A stretch of 31,225 bases of DNA from CAYYGL01 sp964471235 (GCA_964471235.1 CAYYGL010000036.1:1-31225); one strand, 5' to 3'. Positions 16,313-25,889 are shown, numbered from the stretch's first letter. Made by a program: numbers and translations. The notes: generated from the sequence alone by a model not told the origin.

Positions 16313-16792
16313 ATGGCGATAAAGAGCAAGGTAAAACAAAAAAGAAAAACTACTACTACGAACAGGGCGAAGGGGGTAAAAAGCGGAACCGGTCAAAAAA
16401 GAAAGCGAAAAGCGGTTAATCGGAAAACAGTGCTTCAAGTGAAACAGGGAGTGCGGCAGGCAGTTTATGGATTTTATACCATCAGCCTGGTGTTTTTGAT
16501 TCTCATATTGGTCAGCCTGGCTTTCCTGGTATATCAATGGAAGGATTACCAGATAACCGAGTATGTGAAGGATATCCAGCACTTAAAAGCGGAAATTTTA
16601 CGTCTGGATAGTGAAAAAAGCCGATACCAGGCAAAGATTAACTCCGAATTAATGACCTATTACCGAATTGCCCGGGTGGCAGAGAAGGAATTAGGCTTAA
16701 AGCCGGCGTCAACAGAACCTCTCCCGTTACGGGTGGATAAAAAACGGTTAGCGTTCTATGTTCAAAAAGACACAGAAGAAGAAAAAAAGTAA
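16313..16792 (+). CDS. ftsL: cell division protein FtsL-like
   Basis: 159 residues with bitopic FtsL topology: a very basic cytoplasmic N-terminus (about 1-48, many K/R), one membrane helix (about 51-74), and a periplasmic coiled coil (DIQHLKAEILRLDSEKSRYQ, about 87-106) ending in the FtsL-like RVAEKELGLKPAS motif (about 121-133). Sequence identity in this family is low, so the call rests on topology and position between rsmH and ftsI. FtsL forms a complex with FtsB/DivIC and FtsQ and activates FtsW-FtsI. GGAG lies 7 bases before the ATG. The 3' end overlaps ftsI by 35 bases if ftsI begins at 16758. The basic tail is longer than is typical. Confidence 0.82.
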   Translation: MAIKSKVKQKRKTTTTNRAKGVKSGTGQKRKRKAVNRKTVLQVKQGVRQAVYGFYTISLVFLILILVSLAFLVYQWKDYQITEYVKDIQHLKAEILRLDSEKSRYQAKINSELMTYYRIARVAEKELGLKPASTEPLPLRVDKKRLAFYVQKDTEEEKK

Positions 16793-18896
16793 AGGGATGC
16801 GACCGGGAAAATTCTCGGCGGATCCTCACCGGAAAATAACGATATTGGGTTTTTTACTTCTGTCGGGCTTTCTGGTTGTGGTGGTAAAATTGTTCTGGAT
16901 TCAAGTGGTTGATCATCTGAAATACCAGCAGATTGCCCGCAAGCATCTGGAGCGCAAAAGGGAGTTGTTAGCTCAGCGCGGCAATATTACCGATCGCCAC
17001 CATCAGATTTTAGCGGTTGACTTGATTCATTACTCCCTGGCGCTTCGACCCGCCTTGTTGAAAGACCGGGTGAGTGCTGCCAGGAAGATTGCGCCGTTGG
17101 TGTCTCTTCCATACCGCACCATCTTAAAAAAGATACAGGGAACCCAGCGATTTGTCTATATTGCCCATCGCTTAAGTGTGGATACGGCAGAAAAGCTGCG
17201 TGCCCTCGGCATTCGGGGGCTGGAATTGGAAAAAAGGTTCAGTCGTTATTATCCTTACGGAGAGTTGGCGGCACAGACCGTCGGCTATTGTGATTATGAA
17301 AATGAAGCCCGGGCTGGGCTGGAACTGGAATATGACCGGCTGTTACGAGGTAAACCGGGATGGACCATTTTTCTCCGTGATGCCCTGGGCAATCAGTTCC
17401 CTAACCTGGATTTTCCTACCCGGCAACCGGTAAACGGAATGAGTCTGGAAACCACTCTGGACATGGTTTACCAGAGCATCGTAGAAGAGGAATTACGAAA
17501 TACGGTCAAGACCCACCAGGCGCTTAGCGGTTCGGCAGTTCTGTTGGATCCGCACACCGGTGAAGTGTTAGCCCTGGCAAACGCTCCGGGGTTTGATCCC
17601 AATCGCTACAATCGCTACCGGCTGGATGATTTTCGAAATCGCGCGATTACCGATGCCTATGAGCCCGGTTCCACTTTTAAGATGGTGGCGATGGCGCTCA
17701 GCATCGAACAGCTTCACCTGAATTTAAACAAAGAACTGGTCTACTGTGAGAATGGGCGTTACCGCCTGGGTAGAAAATTTATTGAGGATCACCATCCTTA
17801 TGGTTATTTGACGGCACGCCAGGCATTTGAGCGCTCCAGCAATATCGGGGTAATTAAACTGGCACAAAAATTCTCCGCGCCGGATTTTTACCGTTACGCC
17901 CGGGATTTTGGCTTTGGCGCTTTAACCGGCATCGATCTGCCAGCGGAAGAATCCGGTGTGCTGCATAAACCGGGTGAATATTCCCGATACTCTCTTTCGT
18001 ATATGAGCATTGGTTATGAAGTGGTTGCCACGCCGCTGCAAATTGCCGCTGCTTATGGCGCTGTGGCAAATAATGGGGTGTTGATGCAGCCGTATGTGGT
18101 GCGGAAAATTTTTGATGACAGGGGACAAGTTTACAAGACCCATGAACCACAGGTGATCCGCCAGGTGGTCTTACCGGAAACCGCCGAAAAGATGAAGGAT
18201 GTTCTGGTGGGGGTGGTAGAAAACGGCACCGGGCACACTGCCAAACTCGCCGGGTTGACAATCGCCGGAAAGACCGGCACCGCCCAAAAACTGGACCGCC
18301 ACACCGGCAGTTATAGCTCCAATCGTCATGTGGCATATTTTGTGGGTTTTTTTCCGGCGGAATCGCCTCGTTTTGTCCTGTTGGTGGTGGTCAATACACC
18401 CCGGAAGGGATATTACGGCAGCCAGGTGGCAGCCCCGGCATTTCGAAACATTGCCCGCAGAATTATCGGGCTGCCGGGTGAAGGCGAACAGCCCCGATAC
18501 CGGGTGGCACAAATTGACCTCCCCGGTGGAAATAGTTATCTTGTCTCCCTGGAAGGATTGAAAGTTGAAACTGCCAAGAAAATTTTACGGCGGCGCCATA
18601 TCGACTATAAGGTGATGGGCGATGGCGATGTGGTGCTCCGTCAGGAACCGGATGCCTACACTGAAGTTACTACTAAAACGATTGTCCGGTTGTTTACGGA
18701 TGGGAAACAAAAAACCGAAACAAAGCGGATGCCCCAATTAACCGGGCTGTCTTTAAAAGAAGCCTTGCAAATTCTGGAAGCATGGAATATTCCGGTAGAG
18801 GTAGAAGGCAGCGGAACGGTTATTCGCCAGCAGCCGCGAGCAAAGAAAACGTTATCGGCAAACTCTAAAATAAAACTGGTATGTAAACCATCATGA
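16758..18896 (+). CDS. ftsI: septal transpeptidase FtsI (PBP3-like) with two PASTA domains
   Basis: 712 residues. A basic N-terminus and membrane helix (about 27-49) anchor the enzyme. A pedestal domain contains RGNITDRHHQILA (about 74-86). The transpeptidase domain carries the active-site S305 in GSTFK, the SSN triad (360-362) and KTG (505-507). It cross-links peptidoglycan at the septum and is the target of beta-lactams. After the catalytic domain come two PASTA-like modules (about 585-648 and 657-711), a layout seen in SpoVD/PBP2x-type enzymes and some FCB bacteria but absent from E. coli FtsI. A later ATG at 16797 would remove the ftsL overlap and 13 lysine-rich residues. Neither start has a strong ribosome binding site. 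Its stop overlaps murE (ATGA), indicating translational coupling. Confidence 0.95.
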   Translation: MFKKTQKKKKSKGMRPGKFSADPHRKITILGFLLLSGFLVVVVKLFWIQVVDHLKYQQIARKHLERKRELLAQRGNITDRHHQILAVDLIHYSLALRPALLKDRVSAARKIAPLVSLPYRTILKKIQGTQRFVYIAHRLSVDTAEKLRALGIRGLELEKRFSRYYPYGELAAQTVGYCDYENEARAGLELEYDRLLRGKPGWTIFLRDALGNQFPNLDFPTRQPVNGMSLETTLDMVYQSIVEEELRNTVKTHQALSGSAVLLDPHTGEVLALANAPGFDPNRYNRYRLDDFRNRAITDAYEPGSTFKMVAMALSIEQLHLNLNKELVYCENGRYRLGRKFIEDHHPYGYLTARQAFERSSNIGVIKLAQKFSAPDFYRYARDFGFGALTGIDLPAEESGVLHKPGEYSRYSLSYMSIGYEVVATPLQIAAAYGAVANNGVLMQPYVVRKIFDDRGQVYKTHEPQVIRQVVLPETAEKMKDVLVGVVENGTGHTAKLAGLTIAGKTGTAQKLDRHTGSYSSNRHVAYFVGFFPAESPRFVLLVVVNTPRKGYYGSQVAAPAFRNIARRIIGLPGEGEQPRYRVAQIDLPGGNSYLVSLEGLKVETAKKILRRRHIDYKVMGDGDVVLRQEPDAYTEVTTKTIVRLFTDGKQKTETKRMPQLTGLSLKEALQILEAWNIPVEVEGSGTVIRQQPRAKKTLSANSKIKLVCKPS

Positions 18897-20353
18897 AACG
18901 CCTGGCAGAAATAATCGGGGATTTGCCGACGTTGACCGTTCGGGGAGACCTCTCAACCCTGGTCAAAGACCTTCAGTACGATTCCCGAAAAGTTACCCCG
19001 GGGGATGCCTTTGTGGCAATCCGTGGGTTCCAACAGGACGGGCATGCCTTTATTCCCCAGGCATACCAAAAAGGCTGCCGGGTGTTCATTGTGGAGGAAA
19101 TCCCGGATATTAAAGATGCGGTCATTGTGCAGGTCAAAGATACCCGGAGATGGCTCCCTTTTCTGGCACGAAATTTCTTTGGCCGGGTGGCAGAACAATT
19201 GAAAATTATCGGGATAACCGGTACCAACGGTAAGACCACAACTGCCTATTTGCTGCATGCTATTTTAACGGAAGCGGGATGGAAACCGGGGCTAATCACC
19301 ACGGTGGAAACCGTGATCGGGAAGGAGAGAATTCCAGCAGAACGAACCACCCCGGAAGCCCTTGATTTGCACCGTCTGTTTTACCGCATGTATCGCAAAA
19401 AATGCAAGAGTGTGGTGATGGAAGTATCATCTCACGCCCTGGCACTGCACCGGGTGGACGGCATCCCCTTTCGGGCAGCGGTATTTACCAACCTGGGCAG
19501 GGATCATCTCGATTTTCACAAAAGCATGGGAAATTATTTCCTGGCAAAAAGACGGCTCTTCGAGCACCTCGGGCAAAACGATCGGGCAATTTTAAACCTG
19601 GATGATCCCCGCAGCCGGCATATCATGGAAAAAACGGAAGGAGACATCCTGACGTTTTCCATGCACCGGCCGGAGGCGACCACTATCCTGGAAAATTACC
19701 AGATGCTTGGGGATGGAATGTCCCTGGAACTGAAGGTACCTTCCGGGAAATTATTTTGCACCACCTCTTTGCCAGGGAAATTTAACATTTACAACATCAT
19801 GGCAGCGGTTACCACCGCCCTGTCCCTGGGGATTACCGAGGAAAAAATTGTGAAGGGGATTGAATCGGTCACGTCCATTCCCGGGCGCAGCGAACGGTTT
19901 GTTTCCCCGAAAGGGTTTCGGGTTTATATAGATTATGCCCATACGCCGGAGGGCTTGCAGCGTATTCTGGAAGCGTTGTTGGAATTTCAACCGGCGCATT
20001 TAACCGTGGTGTTTGGCTGTGGGGGCGATCGCGACCGGGGGAAACGCCCCATTATGGGCAAAATTGCCGAAGATTATGCGGACCGCATCATCCTGACCAA
20101 TGACAATCCCCGCAGCGAAGACCCGCTGAACATCATCGAAGAAATTAAAAGCGGCATTTATGATACCGCAAAGGTTCGGGTGATTCCGGAGCGGAAAAAA
20201 GCAATTGAGACGGCTTTGCAGGAAGCCGGAAAAAACGAAATCGTGTTAATTGCCGGAAAAGGACATGAGAACTACCAGGAGTTTGCCGATCGTCGCATAC
20301 CGTTTGATGACCGGGAGGTGGTTAAATCGATTTTGGAACAGCATAAAGGATGA
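18893..20353 (+). CDS. murE: UDP-MurNAc-tripeptide synthetase MurE, meso-DAP type
   Basis: 486 residues. It adds meso-diaminopimelate to UDP-MurNAc-L-Ala-D-Glu with ATP. The P loop is GITGTNGKTTT (about 107-117). MEVSSHALALHRVDG (about 176-190) is a MurE hallmark, and K219 in NYFLAKRRLF is the expected carbamylated lysine. DNPRSEDP (404-411) is the motif that recognises DAP rather than lysine, and AGKGHENYQ (about 454-462) completes the substrate site. The start codon overlaps the ftsI stop by 4 bases. murF follows 6 bases later, so the two ligases are coupled. Confidence 0.97.
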   Translation: MKRLAEIIGDLPTLTVRGDLSTLVKDLQYDSRKVTPGDAFVAIRGFQQDGHAFIPQAYQKGCRVFIVEEIPDIKDAVIVQVKDTRRWLPFLARNFFGRVAEQLKIIGITGTNGKTTTAYLLHAILTEAGWKPGLITTVETVIGKERIPAERTTPEALDLHRLFYRMYRKKCKSVVMEVSSHALALHRVDGIPFRAAVFTNLGRDHLDFHKSMGNYFLAKRRLFEHLGQNDRAILNLDDPRSRHIMEKTEGDILTFSMHRPEATTILENYQMLGDGMSLELKVPSGKLFCTTSLPGKFNIYNIMAAVTTALSLGITEEKIVKGIESVTSIPGRSERFVSPKGFRVYIDYAHTPEGLQRILEALLEFQPAHLTVVFGCGGDRDRGKRPIMGKIAEDYADRIILTNDNPRSEDPLNIIEEIKSGIYDTAKVRVIPERKKAIETALQEAGKNEIVLIAGKGHENYQEFADRRIPFDDREVVKSILEQHKG

Positions 20354-20359
20354 GATACG

Positions 20360-21772
20360 GTGCCTGTGAAGATTCAGAAAACGGCGTTTGAACAATTTCT
20401 TACTCATTATCCGGGTTTTCGGGGAATCGAAGGAAACGGCGTTGTGGTGGGATTTGAAAAAGTTTCCATTGACAGCCGCACCCTGTCGGCAGGTGATTTG
20501 TTTGTAGCCCTGCGCGGGGAACGCCATGACGGTCATGATTTTGTATATCAAGCCTGGCAGAGAGATGCCGTTGCTGTGGTCGTCGAGCAATCCTGGTTTC
20601 AACACCAGCAGGAGAAACCGGAAAATCTCTCCCGCCCGGTGATTGTTGTCCACAATACCCTGGATTTTTTACAGCAAATCGCCGCCTGGCACCGCCGCCA
20701 ATTTGATATCCCGGTGATTGGCTTAACCGGCTCTAACGGCAAAACCACCACCCGGGAAATGATCGCCTCACTCCTGGCAACCCGTTTCCGGGTGTTCCGC
20801 AGCGAGGGGAACAAGAACAATCATATCGGGCTCCCTTTGATGCTGCTGGAACTTACCCCCAATGTGGAAATTGCCGTGATTGAAATGGGCACCAATCACC
20901 CCGGGGAGATTGCGCTGCTGTCCGGCATCACCCAACCTACTGCGGGGGTGGTGACCAACATTGGCAAAGGGCACCTGGGTTTCTTTGGTTCCCTTCACAA
21001 TGTTTACCAGGAGAAGGTTTCCCTGCTGGATGCCGTCCCTGCTGAGGGACCGGTGTTTATAAATATGGCGGACCCGCTCCTTCGCCATTATCCCCGGGAA
21101 GGGAAGCATTCCATCACCGTGGGAGTAACCCCGGATTGTGATGTCTACGGGGAAATTGTCTCCCGGGATGATCAGGGATGCATCACATTTCGTCTGAACA
21201 ATCGTATTGATGTGCCGCTTCAAATTCCCGGCGCTCATCAATTTATGAATGCCCTGTTAGCCAGCGCCGTGGCGTTGCATTACGGCATCACCGAAGATGA
21301 GATTTCCGAAACCCTGGGAGAGTTTACCCCCGCCAGCCAGCGCATGGAAGTGCTGGAAAAAAACGGTGTTCGCATTATCAATGATGCCTACAACGCCAAT
21401 CCTGACTCCATGCGTGCCGCTGTGGACTATATCTCTAATCTGAAAGGAGTGAGCGGAAAAAGAGTGCTGGTGTTGGGGGATATGCTGGAGCTGGGCGAAT
21501 TCTCCGAAGTGGAACATCGCCAGTTGGGAGAATACATCGCTTCCGGAAATATCGATTATGTGTTATTATATGGCCCTTATGCCCAATATATCCGATTAGG
21601 GATTCAAAACAGCGGGGGGGAAACCCCGGTTTGCTTTCATTACCAGCGCCATTACGATATCACCCGGCAGTTAAACCGGATTTTGCAACCCGGGGATGTG
21701 CTTTTATTAAAAGGCTCCCGGGGGATGCGAATGGAAAAAATTTTATACGGTCTGTTGGAGCAGGGGGCTTAA
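20360..21772 (+). CDS. murF: UDP-MurNAc-tripeptide-D-Ala-D-Ala ligase MurF
   Basis: 470 residues from a GTG start; AAAGGA lies 8 bases upstream, overlapping the murE stop. It adds D-Ala-D-Ala to UDP-MurNAc-tripeptide. Motifs: SIDSRTLSAGDLFVALRGE (about 36-54) in the UDP-binding domain, P loop GLTGSNGKTTTREMI (about 121-135), NNHIGLPLMLL (about 153-163), IEMGTNHPGEI (about 174-184), NIGKGHLGFFGS, and NDAYNANPDSMRAA in the C-terminal domain. No ddl gene for making D-Ala-D-Ala is found in this window. A 180-base gap precedes mraY. Confidence 0.96.
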   Translation: MPVKIQKTAFEQFLTHYPGFRGIEGNGVVVGFEKVSIDSRTLSAGDLFVALRGERHDGHDFVYQAWQRDAVAVVVEQSWFQHQQEKPENLSRPVIVVHNTLDFLQQIAAWHRRQFDIPVIGLTGSNGKTTTREMIASLLATRFRVFRSEGNKNNHIGLPLMLLELTPNVEIAVIEMGTNHPGEIALLSGITQPTAGVVTNIGKGHLGFFGSLHNVYQEKVSLLDAVPAEGPVFINMADPLLRHYPREGKHSITVGVTPDCDVYGEIVSRDDQGCITFRLNNRIDVPLQIPGAHQFMNALLASAVALHYGITEDEISETLGEFTPASQRMEVLEKNGVRIINDAYNANPDSMRAAVDYISNLKGVSGKRVLVLGDMLELGEFSEVEHRQLGEYIASGNIDYVLLYGPYAQYIRLGIQNSGGETPVCFHYQRHYDITRQLNRILQPGDVLLLKGSRGMRMEKILYGLLEQGA

Positions 21773-21952
21773 TCCCCGCCTCCGAATGCCTGGGGTCCTG
21801 GAAATATTAGGATACCCGCTGAAATTATTGAAAATACCTAACCGGTTTACGGTAAGGGGGGATGCCACCATCATCTTTGAATGAGTACCGGAAGTATACG
21901 AGAGCCGGGATGGAGTGATAAACGGAGTGTACATTTAAAACGGAGATTGACG

Positions 21953-23062
21953 ATGCTTGCGGATTTTCTGTTTCAATTTCGGGATGTATTCTTTGGATTT
22001 AATGTCTTCCGCTACATCACTGTTCGGGCGGCACTGGCAGCCATTACGGCATTGATCATCAGCCTGTTCATCGGTCCGGTGGTCATTCGACGACTCCAAA
22101 AATACCAGATTGGAGAAGAAATTCGGCATGACGGTCCCAAATCCCATTTTGCCAAAAAAGGAACGCCGACAATGGGGGGAATCATCATCCTGGGAGCAAT
22201 CCTGATTGCAGTGTTGCTGTGGGCTAAGTTGAGCAATCATTACATCCAAATGATATTCTTCGCTACTTTCTGGATGGGAATTGTGGGATTTCTGGATGAC
22301 TATCTGAAGGTGATTAAAAAAATCAAAAAGGGGTTAATCGGACGCTATAAACTGCTCGGGCAAATTCTTTTGGGATTGATTTTAGGCAGTGGAATTTATT
22401 TTTATCCCGGTTTTGTTGCCAAAGGGATTAACGACATCACCAGTGTGCCGTTTTTCAAAAATCTGGAAATCGATTTTGGCATTTTTTATATCCCGCTGGT
22501 GATTTTTGTGATTACCGGAACATCCAATGCAGTCAATTTAACCGATGGCCTGGATGGGCTGGCAGCCGGTTTGATTGCCATCGCCATGCTCACATTCGCC
22601 GGGATGAGTTATGTGACCGGAAATGTGAATTTCAGCGATTACCTGAACATCATTTATTTGCCGGGAAGCGGGGAACTGACCGTTTATTGCCTGGCAATTG
22701 TGGGGGCGGCTATGGGATTTTTATGGTACAATGCTTACCCGGCGGAGGTGTTTATGGGGGATACCGGCTCCCTTGCCCTGGGCAGCACCCTGGGAGCTGT
22801 CGCAGTATTAATCAAAAAAGAAATTTTGCTGGTGTTGATTGGGGGAATGTTCGTTGCCGAGACGCTGAGTGTGATTATCCAGACCGGGTATTTTAAATAC
22901 ACTCGTAAGAAATACGGGGAAGGAAAACGGGTGTTTAAGATGGCACCCATGCACCATCATTTTGAATTGAAGGGCTGGGCGGAACCCAAAGTCGTTGTGC
23001 GGTTCTGGATTATCGGCATCTTACTGGCACTGCTCAGCCTCACCACCTTTAAGGTGAGGTAG
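21953..23062 (+). CDS. mraY: phospho-MurNAc-pentapeptide transferase MraY
   Basis: 369 residues from the ATG at 21953, chosen because GGAG lies 7 bases upstream and the N-terminus (MLADFLFQFRDVFFGFNVFRY) matches the family. A longer frame back to 21881 adds non-homologous residues. It transfers phospho-MurNAc-pentapeptide to undecaprenyl phosphate, forming lipid I. Ten-helix membrane topology is evident. Catalytic and metal-binding motifs are GFLDDYLK (D115, D116), NAVNLTDGLDGLA (about 192-204, containing D198), FMGDTGSLALG (about 267-277) and the HHH loop (334-336, APMHHHFE). Confidence 0.97.
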   Translation: MLADFLFQFRDVFFGFNVFRYITVRAALAAITALIISLFIGPVVIRRLQKYQIGEEIRHDGPKSHFAKKGTPTMGGIIILGAILIAVLLWAKLSNHYIQMIFFATFWMGIVGFLDDYLKVIKKIKKGLIGRYKLLGQILLGLILGSGIYFYPGFVAKGINDITSVPFFKNLEIDFGIFYIPLVIFVITGTSNAVNLTDGLDGLAAGLIAIAMLTFAGMSYVTGNVNFSDYLNIIYLPGSGELTVYCLAIVGAAMGFLWYNAYPAEVFMGDTGSLALGSTLGAVAVLIKKEILLVLIGGMFVAETLSVIIQTGYFKYTRKKYGEGKRVFKMAPMHHHFELKGWAEPKVVVRFWIIGILLALLSLTTFKVR

Positions 23063-23116
23063 GTATAGGGTATAAGATCGACAAAATTATGGAGTTTGAT
23101 TAAATAACCGTGCCAC

Positions 23117-23179
23117 CGACAAAATAAATTTTGTCGCTCCTACGTTTACAACGGAGCGTCAAAACTTGTTTTGACGCTC
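23117..23179. repeat. tandem perfect hairpins in the mraY-murD gap
   Basis: First hairpin: CGACAAAAT (23117-23125), AA, ATTTTGTCG (23128-23136). Second hairpin: GAGCGTCAAAAC (23154-23165), TT, GTTTTGACGCTC (23168-23179), twelve perfect pairs. Between them GCTCC (23136-23140) can pair with GGAGC (23053+100 to 23157), with CGTT/AACG inside. A further TTCCG...CGGAA pair lies at 23208-23231. Such compact palindrome clusters are typical of dispersed intergenic repeats. It lies in a 209-base gap in an otherwise tight operon. Confidence 0.6.
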
Positions 23180-23271
23180 TGCTGCTCAATTCTTTAGGGT
23201 GCACGTATTCCGATTTACGCCACAAACGGAACGCGCAACACAGGGGAGCGAAGAGGTATAAGGGTATCAGA

Positions 23272-24687
23272 ATGAAAATAAACCGTTTTGACATATCCCC
23301 GGATAACCGGGAGAACCGACGCCGATTGAAAGGGGCAGCGGTAGCGGTATTGGGTGCTGCCCGGAGCGGTATTGCCCTGGCGGAATTGCTGGCGAAAAAC
23401 GGTGCCCGGGTACTGCTCAGCGATATACGCGGGGAACACTACCTCGAGTATGATGTGCAGCCCTTGCGTGACATGGGTGTTCAACTGGAATTTGGCGGGC
23501 ACAGCACGCAGGTGCTCCGGGCGGAACTGATTTGTATCAGCCCCGGGCTTCCTTTAACCATTCCCATTCTGCGCCAGGCAGCGGCGTTGAAAATTCCGGT
23601 TTTGGGGGAATTAGAGGTTGCTTCCTGGTTTGTGGATGCTCCGGTCATCGCAATTACCGGCAGTAACGGAAAAACCACCACCACGACCCTGACTGCAGAA
23701 ATCCTGAAGCAGCGTTACCCCAATTTGTTGGTGGGCGGAAACATCGGTACCCCACTGGCAAAGCTGGTGCAGGAAAATCCCAAACCACCGGCTGCTTTAC
23801 TGGAAGTGAGCAGTTTTCAATTGGAGACTATCGCCAATTTTCATCCCCGGACTGCTGTGATCATGAACCTCTCTCCCAATCATCTGGATCGTTATCCGAA
23901 TTACGAAGCCTATGTGGAGGCGAAACTGAACATTTTATCCAATTTGACAGAAGCGGATGTGCTTATCTATAATGATGATGACCAATACCTGGCGCATCGA
24001 ATTGGCGAGGCAGCCCCGCGGAAGCTGCCCGTTTCCACCCGGGGAAATCTTTCCGAAGGGGCGTACTGGAAAGATAAGGCAATTCAGATAGTAAGCGATG
24101 GCAAACGCTACAACATCCCTTTATCCGGAACCCACATAAGGGGACCGCACAACCGGTACAACATGACAGTGGCGGCATTACTGGGAATTTTAAACGAAGT
24201 GCCACCGGAAAAAATCCGACAGGTTATTGAAAAATTTCCCGGGATAGAGCATCGCCTGGAGTTTGTCCGAGAGATTGATGGCGTTCGCTTTTTTAATGAT
24301 TCCAAAGCCACCACGGTGGCATCACTGGGTTATGCCCTGCAAAGTTTTGAAGAGCCAATCGTTTTAATTGCCGGAGGAAAGGACAAAGGCGGTGATTTCA
24401 GTGAGTTGAATCCGTTGATCAAACAGCAGGTACGATCTGTGGTACTGATTGGAGAAGCAGCCGGGCGGATGAAAAACGCCTGGGAGGGGATCATACCGTT
24501 AACGGAAGTTGCCGACCTGGAAGCCGCCGTCAACATCGCTTATCAGCAATCACAACCCGGCGATGTGGTGCTGCTCTCCCCGGCGTGTTCCAGCTTCGAT
24601 ATGTTTCCCAATTATGAAGCCCGGGGAAGAAAGTTTAAGGATGAAGTCAATCTATTGGCAGTTAAAGCAACCGGGATGACTGTTTGA
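23272..24687 (+). CDS. murD: UDP-MurNAc-L-Ala:D-Glu ligase MurD
   Basis: 471 residues from the ATG at 23272, with AGGG about 7 bases upstream. A frame beginning with TTG at 23131 would add 47 residues translated from the palindromic repeat and is rejected. MurD adds D-glutamate to UDP-MurNAc-L-Ala. Motifs: VAVLGAARSGIALAELL (about 24-40) in the UDP-binding Rossmann domain, P loop AITGSNGKTTTTTL (about 127-140), GGNIGTPL (about 155-162), LEVSSFQLETI (about 177-187), NLSPNHLDRYPNYEAYVEAK (about 199-218), FNDSKATT and a C-terminal LSPACSSFDMFPNYEARG. It is normal in length. Confidence 0.97.
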   Translation: MKINRFDISPDNRENRRRLKGAAVAVLGAARSGIALAELLAKNGARVLLSDIRGEHYLEYDVQPLRDMGVQLEFGGHSTQVLRAELICISPGLPLTIPILRQAAALKIPVLGELEVASWFVDAPVIAITGSNGKTTTTTLTAEILKQRYPNLLVGGNIGTPLAKLVQENPKPPAALLEVSSFQLETIANFHPRTAVIMNLSPNHLDRYPNYEAYVEAKLNILSNLTEADVLIYNDDDQYLAHRIGEAAPRKLPVSTRGNLSEGAYWKDKAIQIVSDGKRYNIPLSGTHIRGPHNRYNMTVAALLGILNEVPPEKIRQVIEKFPGIEHRLEFVREIDGVRFFNDSKATTVASLGYALQSFEEPIVLIAGGKDKGGDFSELNPLIKQQVRSVVLIGEAAGRMKNAWEGIIPLTEVADLEAAVNIAYQQSQPGDVVLLSPACSSFDMFPNYEARGRKFKDEVNLLAVKATGMTV

Positions 24688-24708
24688 AGTGAAAGGTACG
24701 AAAAGCTC

Positions 24709-25884
24709 ATGAAGAAAAAATATATCGACCCTTATTTATTAGGAACGTTTTTCCTGCTGATGCTCCTGGGCATCATCATGGTCTACAGCGCCAGTGCATT
24801 TTATGCCCGGCAATACAAGGTAGATCACCTCTATTTCCTGAAGCGCCATCTTGCCTGGCTTTTTCTGGGATTGATTGCCATGGGAATTGCCTACAGCTTC
24901 CCTTTTAAAAAATTACAGGGCTATACTGCCATTCCCCTGCTTTTCGGAGTGGCTCTGTTGTTTTATGCCGGGGTAATCCTGCATGGGCGGTGGGTGTTTT
25001 TCGGTCCCATCCATTTTCAAGCGGTGGATGCTGCAAAATTTACCCTGATTCTGTTTTTTGCCGATTCCATTTCACGAAAAGAAAAATTTATGCACCGCTA
25101 CGCCGACGGCTTGTTTCCCCATCTGGTCTATTTAATGTTGTTTGCCGGTCTGGTGTTGTTACAACCGGATTTCAGCAGTGCCTTTATGCTGATTTTAATT
25201 GGTGTAACCATGCTGTTTGTCGCTCCGGTGCGCATCCAACACTTACTGCTTACCGGGGCAGCGTGCATCCCACCGCTGATTGTGGTGGTGTTGCTCTCCC
25301 CGTATAAAATGCAGCGAGTGATGAGTTTCTTCCACCCGGAAGCGGATTTAAAAGGAGCCGGATACCAGGTATACCAATCGTTGGTGAGTCTGGGAACGGG
25401 GGGGATTACCGGGGTGGGATTTGCCCGCAGCACCCAAAAAATGTTTTTCCTGCCGGAAGCCCACACCGATTTTATCTTCGCCATCATTGGGGAAGAGTTG
25501 GGGCTGTTTGGCACCCTTCTGGTAATAACACTGTTCGGTATCATTGTGGTGCGGGGAATTTCGGTTGCCTTGCGCACTTCGGATAAATTTACCATGTATT
25601 TGACAGTCGGTATTGTCGTCCACTTTGCTCTGTATGCATTGATCAACATGATGGTCACTTTGCGATTGGTACCGGCAACCGGGCTGCCGTTGCCGTTTAT
25701 CAGTTATGGAGGCACGGCGTTGTTGTTCTCTTGTGTCTATGCCGGGATGCTGCTGCGCTTTGCGAATGAGAATCCCCCCGGGAAAAAGAGGCGTTCCTCT
25801 TCCCGGGCAACCGTATATAGCTGGCGGAATACCAGAGGGGGAAAACGACCCGGCAGCCGTACCACCAGACGGAAAAAACGGTAA
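24709..25884 (+). CDS. ftsW: septal peptidoglycan glycosyltransferase FtsW
   Basis: 391 residues of the SEDS family, about ten membrane helices. It polymerises lipid II into glycan strands with FtsI at the division site. Motifs: VYSASAFYA near residue 25, LQPDFSSAFMLI (about 150-161), the essential-aspartate region EAHTDFIFAIIGEELG (about 255-270), and TGLPLPFISYGGTALL (about 324-339). The cytoplasmic C-terminal tail is strikingly basic (RRSSSRATVYSWRNTRGGKR to the RRKKR end), more so than most. Start ATG 24709 is 21 bases after the murD stop with only a distant AAAGG. murG begins 5 bases after its stop. Confidence 0.96.
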   Translation: MKKKYIDPYLLGTFFLLMLLGIIMVYSASAFYARQYKVDHLYFLKRHLAWLFLGLIAMGIAYSFPFKKLQGYTAIPLLFGVALLFYAGVILHGRWVFFGPIHFQAVDAAKFTLILFFADSISRKEKFMHRYADGLFPHLVYLMLFAGLVLLQPDFSSAFMLILIGVTMLFVAPVRIQHLLLTGAACIPPLIVVVLLSPYKMQRVMSFFHPEADLKGAGYQVYQSLVSLGTGGITGVGFARSTQKMFFLPEAHTDFIFAIIGEELGLFGTLLVITLFGIIVVRGISVALRTSDKFTMYLTVGIVVHFALYALINMMVTLRLVPATGLPLPFISYGGTALLFSCVYAGMLLRFANENPPGKKRRSSSRATVYSWRNTRGGKRPGSRTTRRKKR

Positions 25885-25889
25885 GATCC

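Noticed and set aside
17854..18336. Open frame of 160 codons opposite ftsI
   Set aside because: It is a shadow of the transpeptidase domain with no recognisable features.
21881..21952. N-terminal extension of MraY
   Set aside because: The family N-terminus and a GGAG site match the ATG at 21953.
23131..23271. N-terminal extension of MurD
   Set aside because: The extra 47 codons translate the palindrome cluster; MurD homology and a ribosome binding site begin at the ATG 23272.
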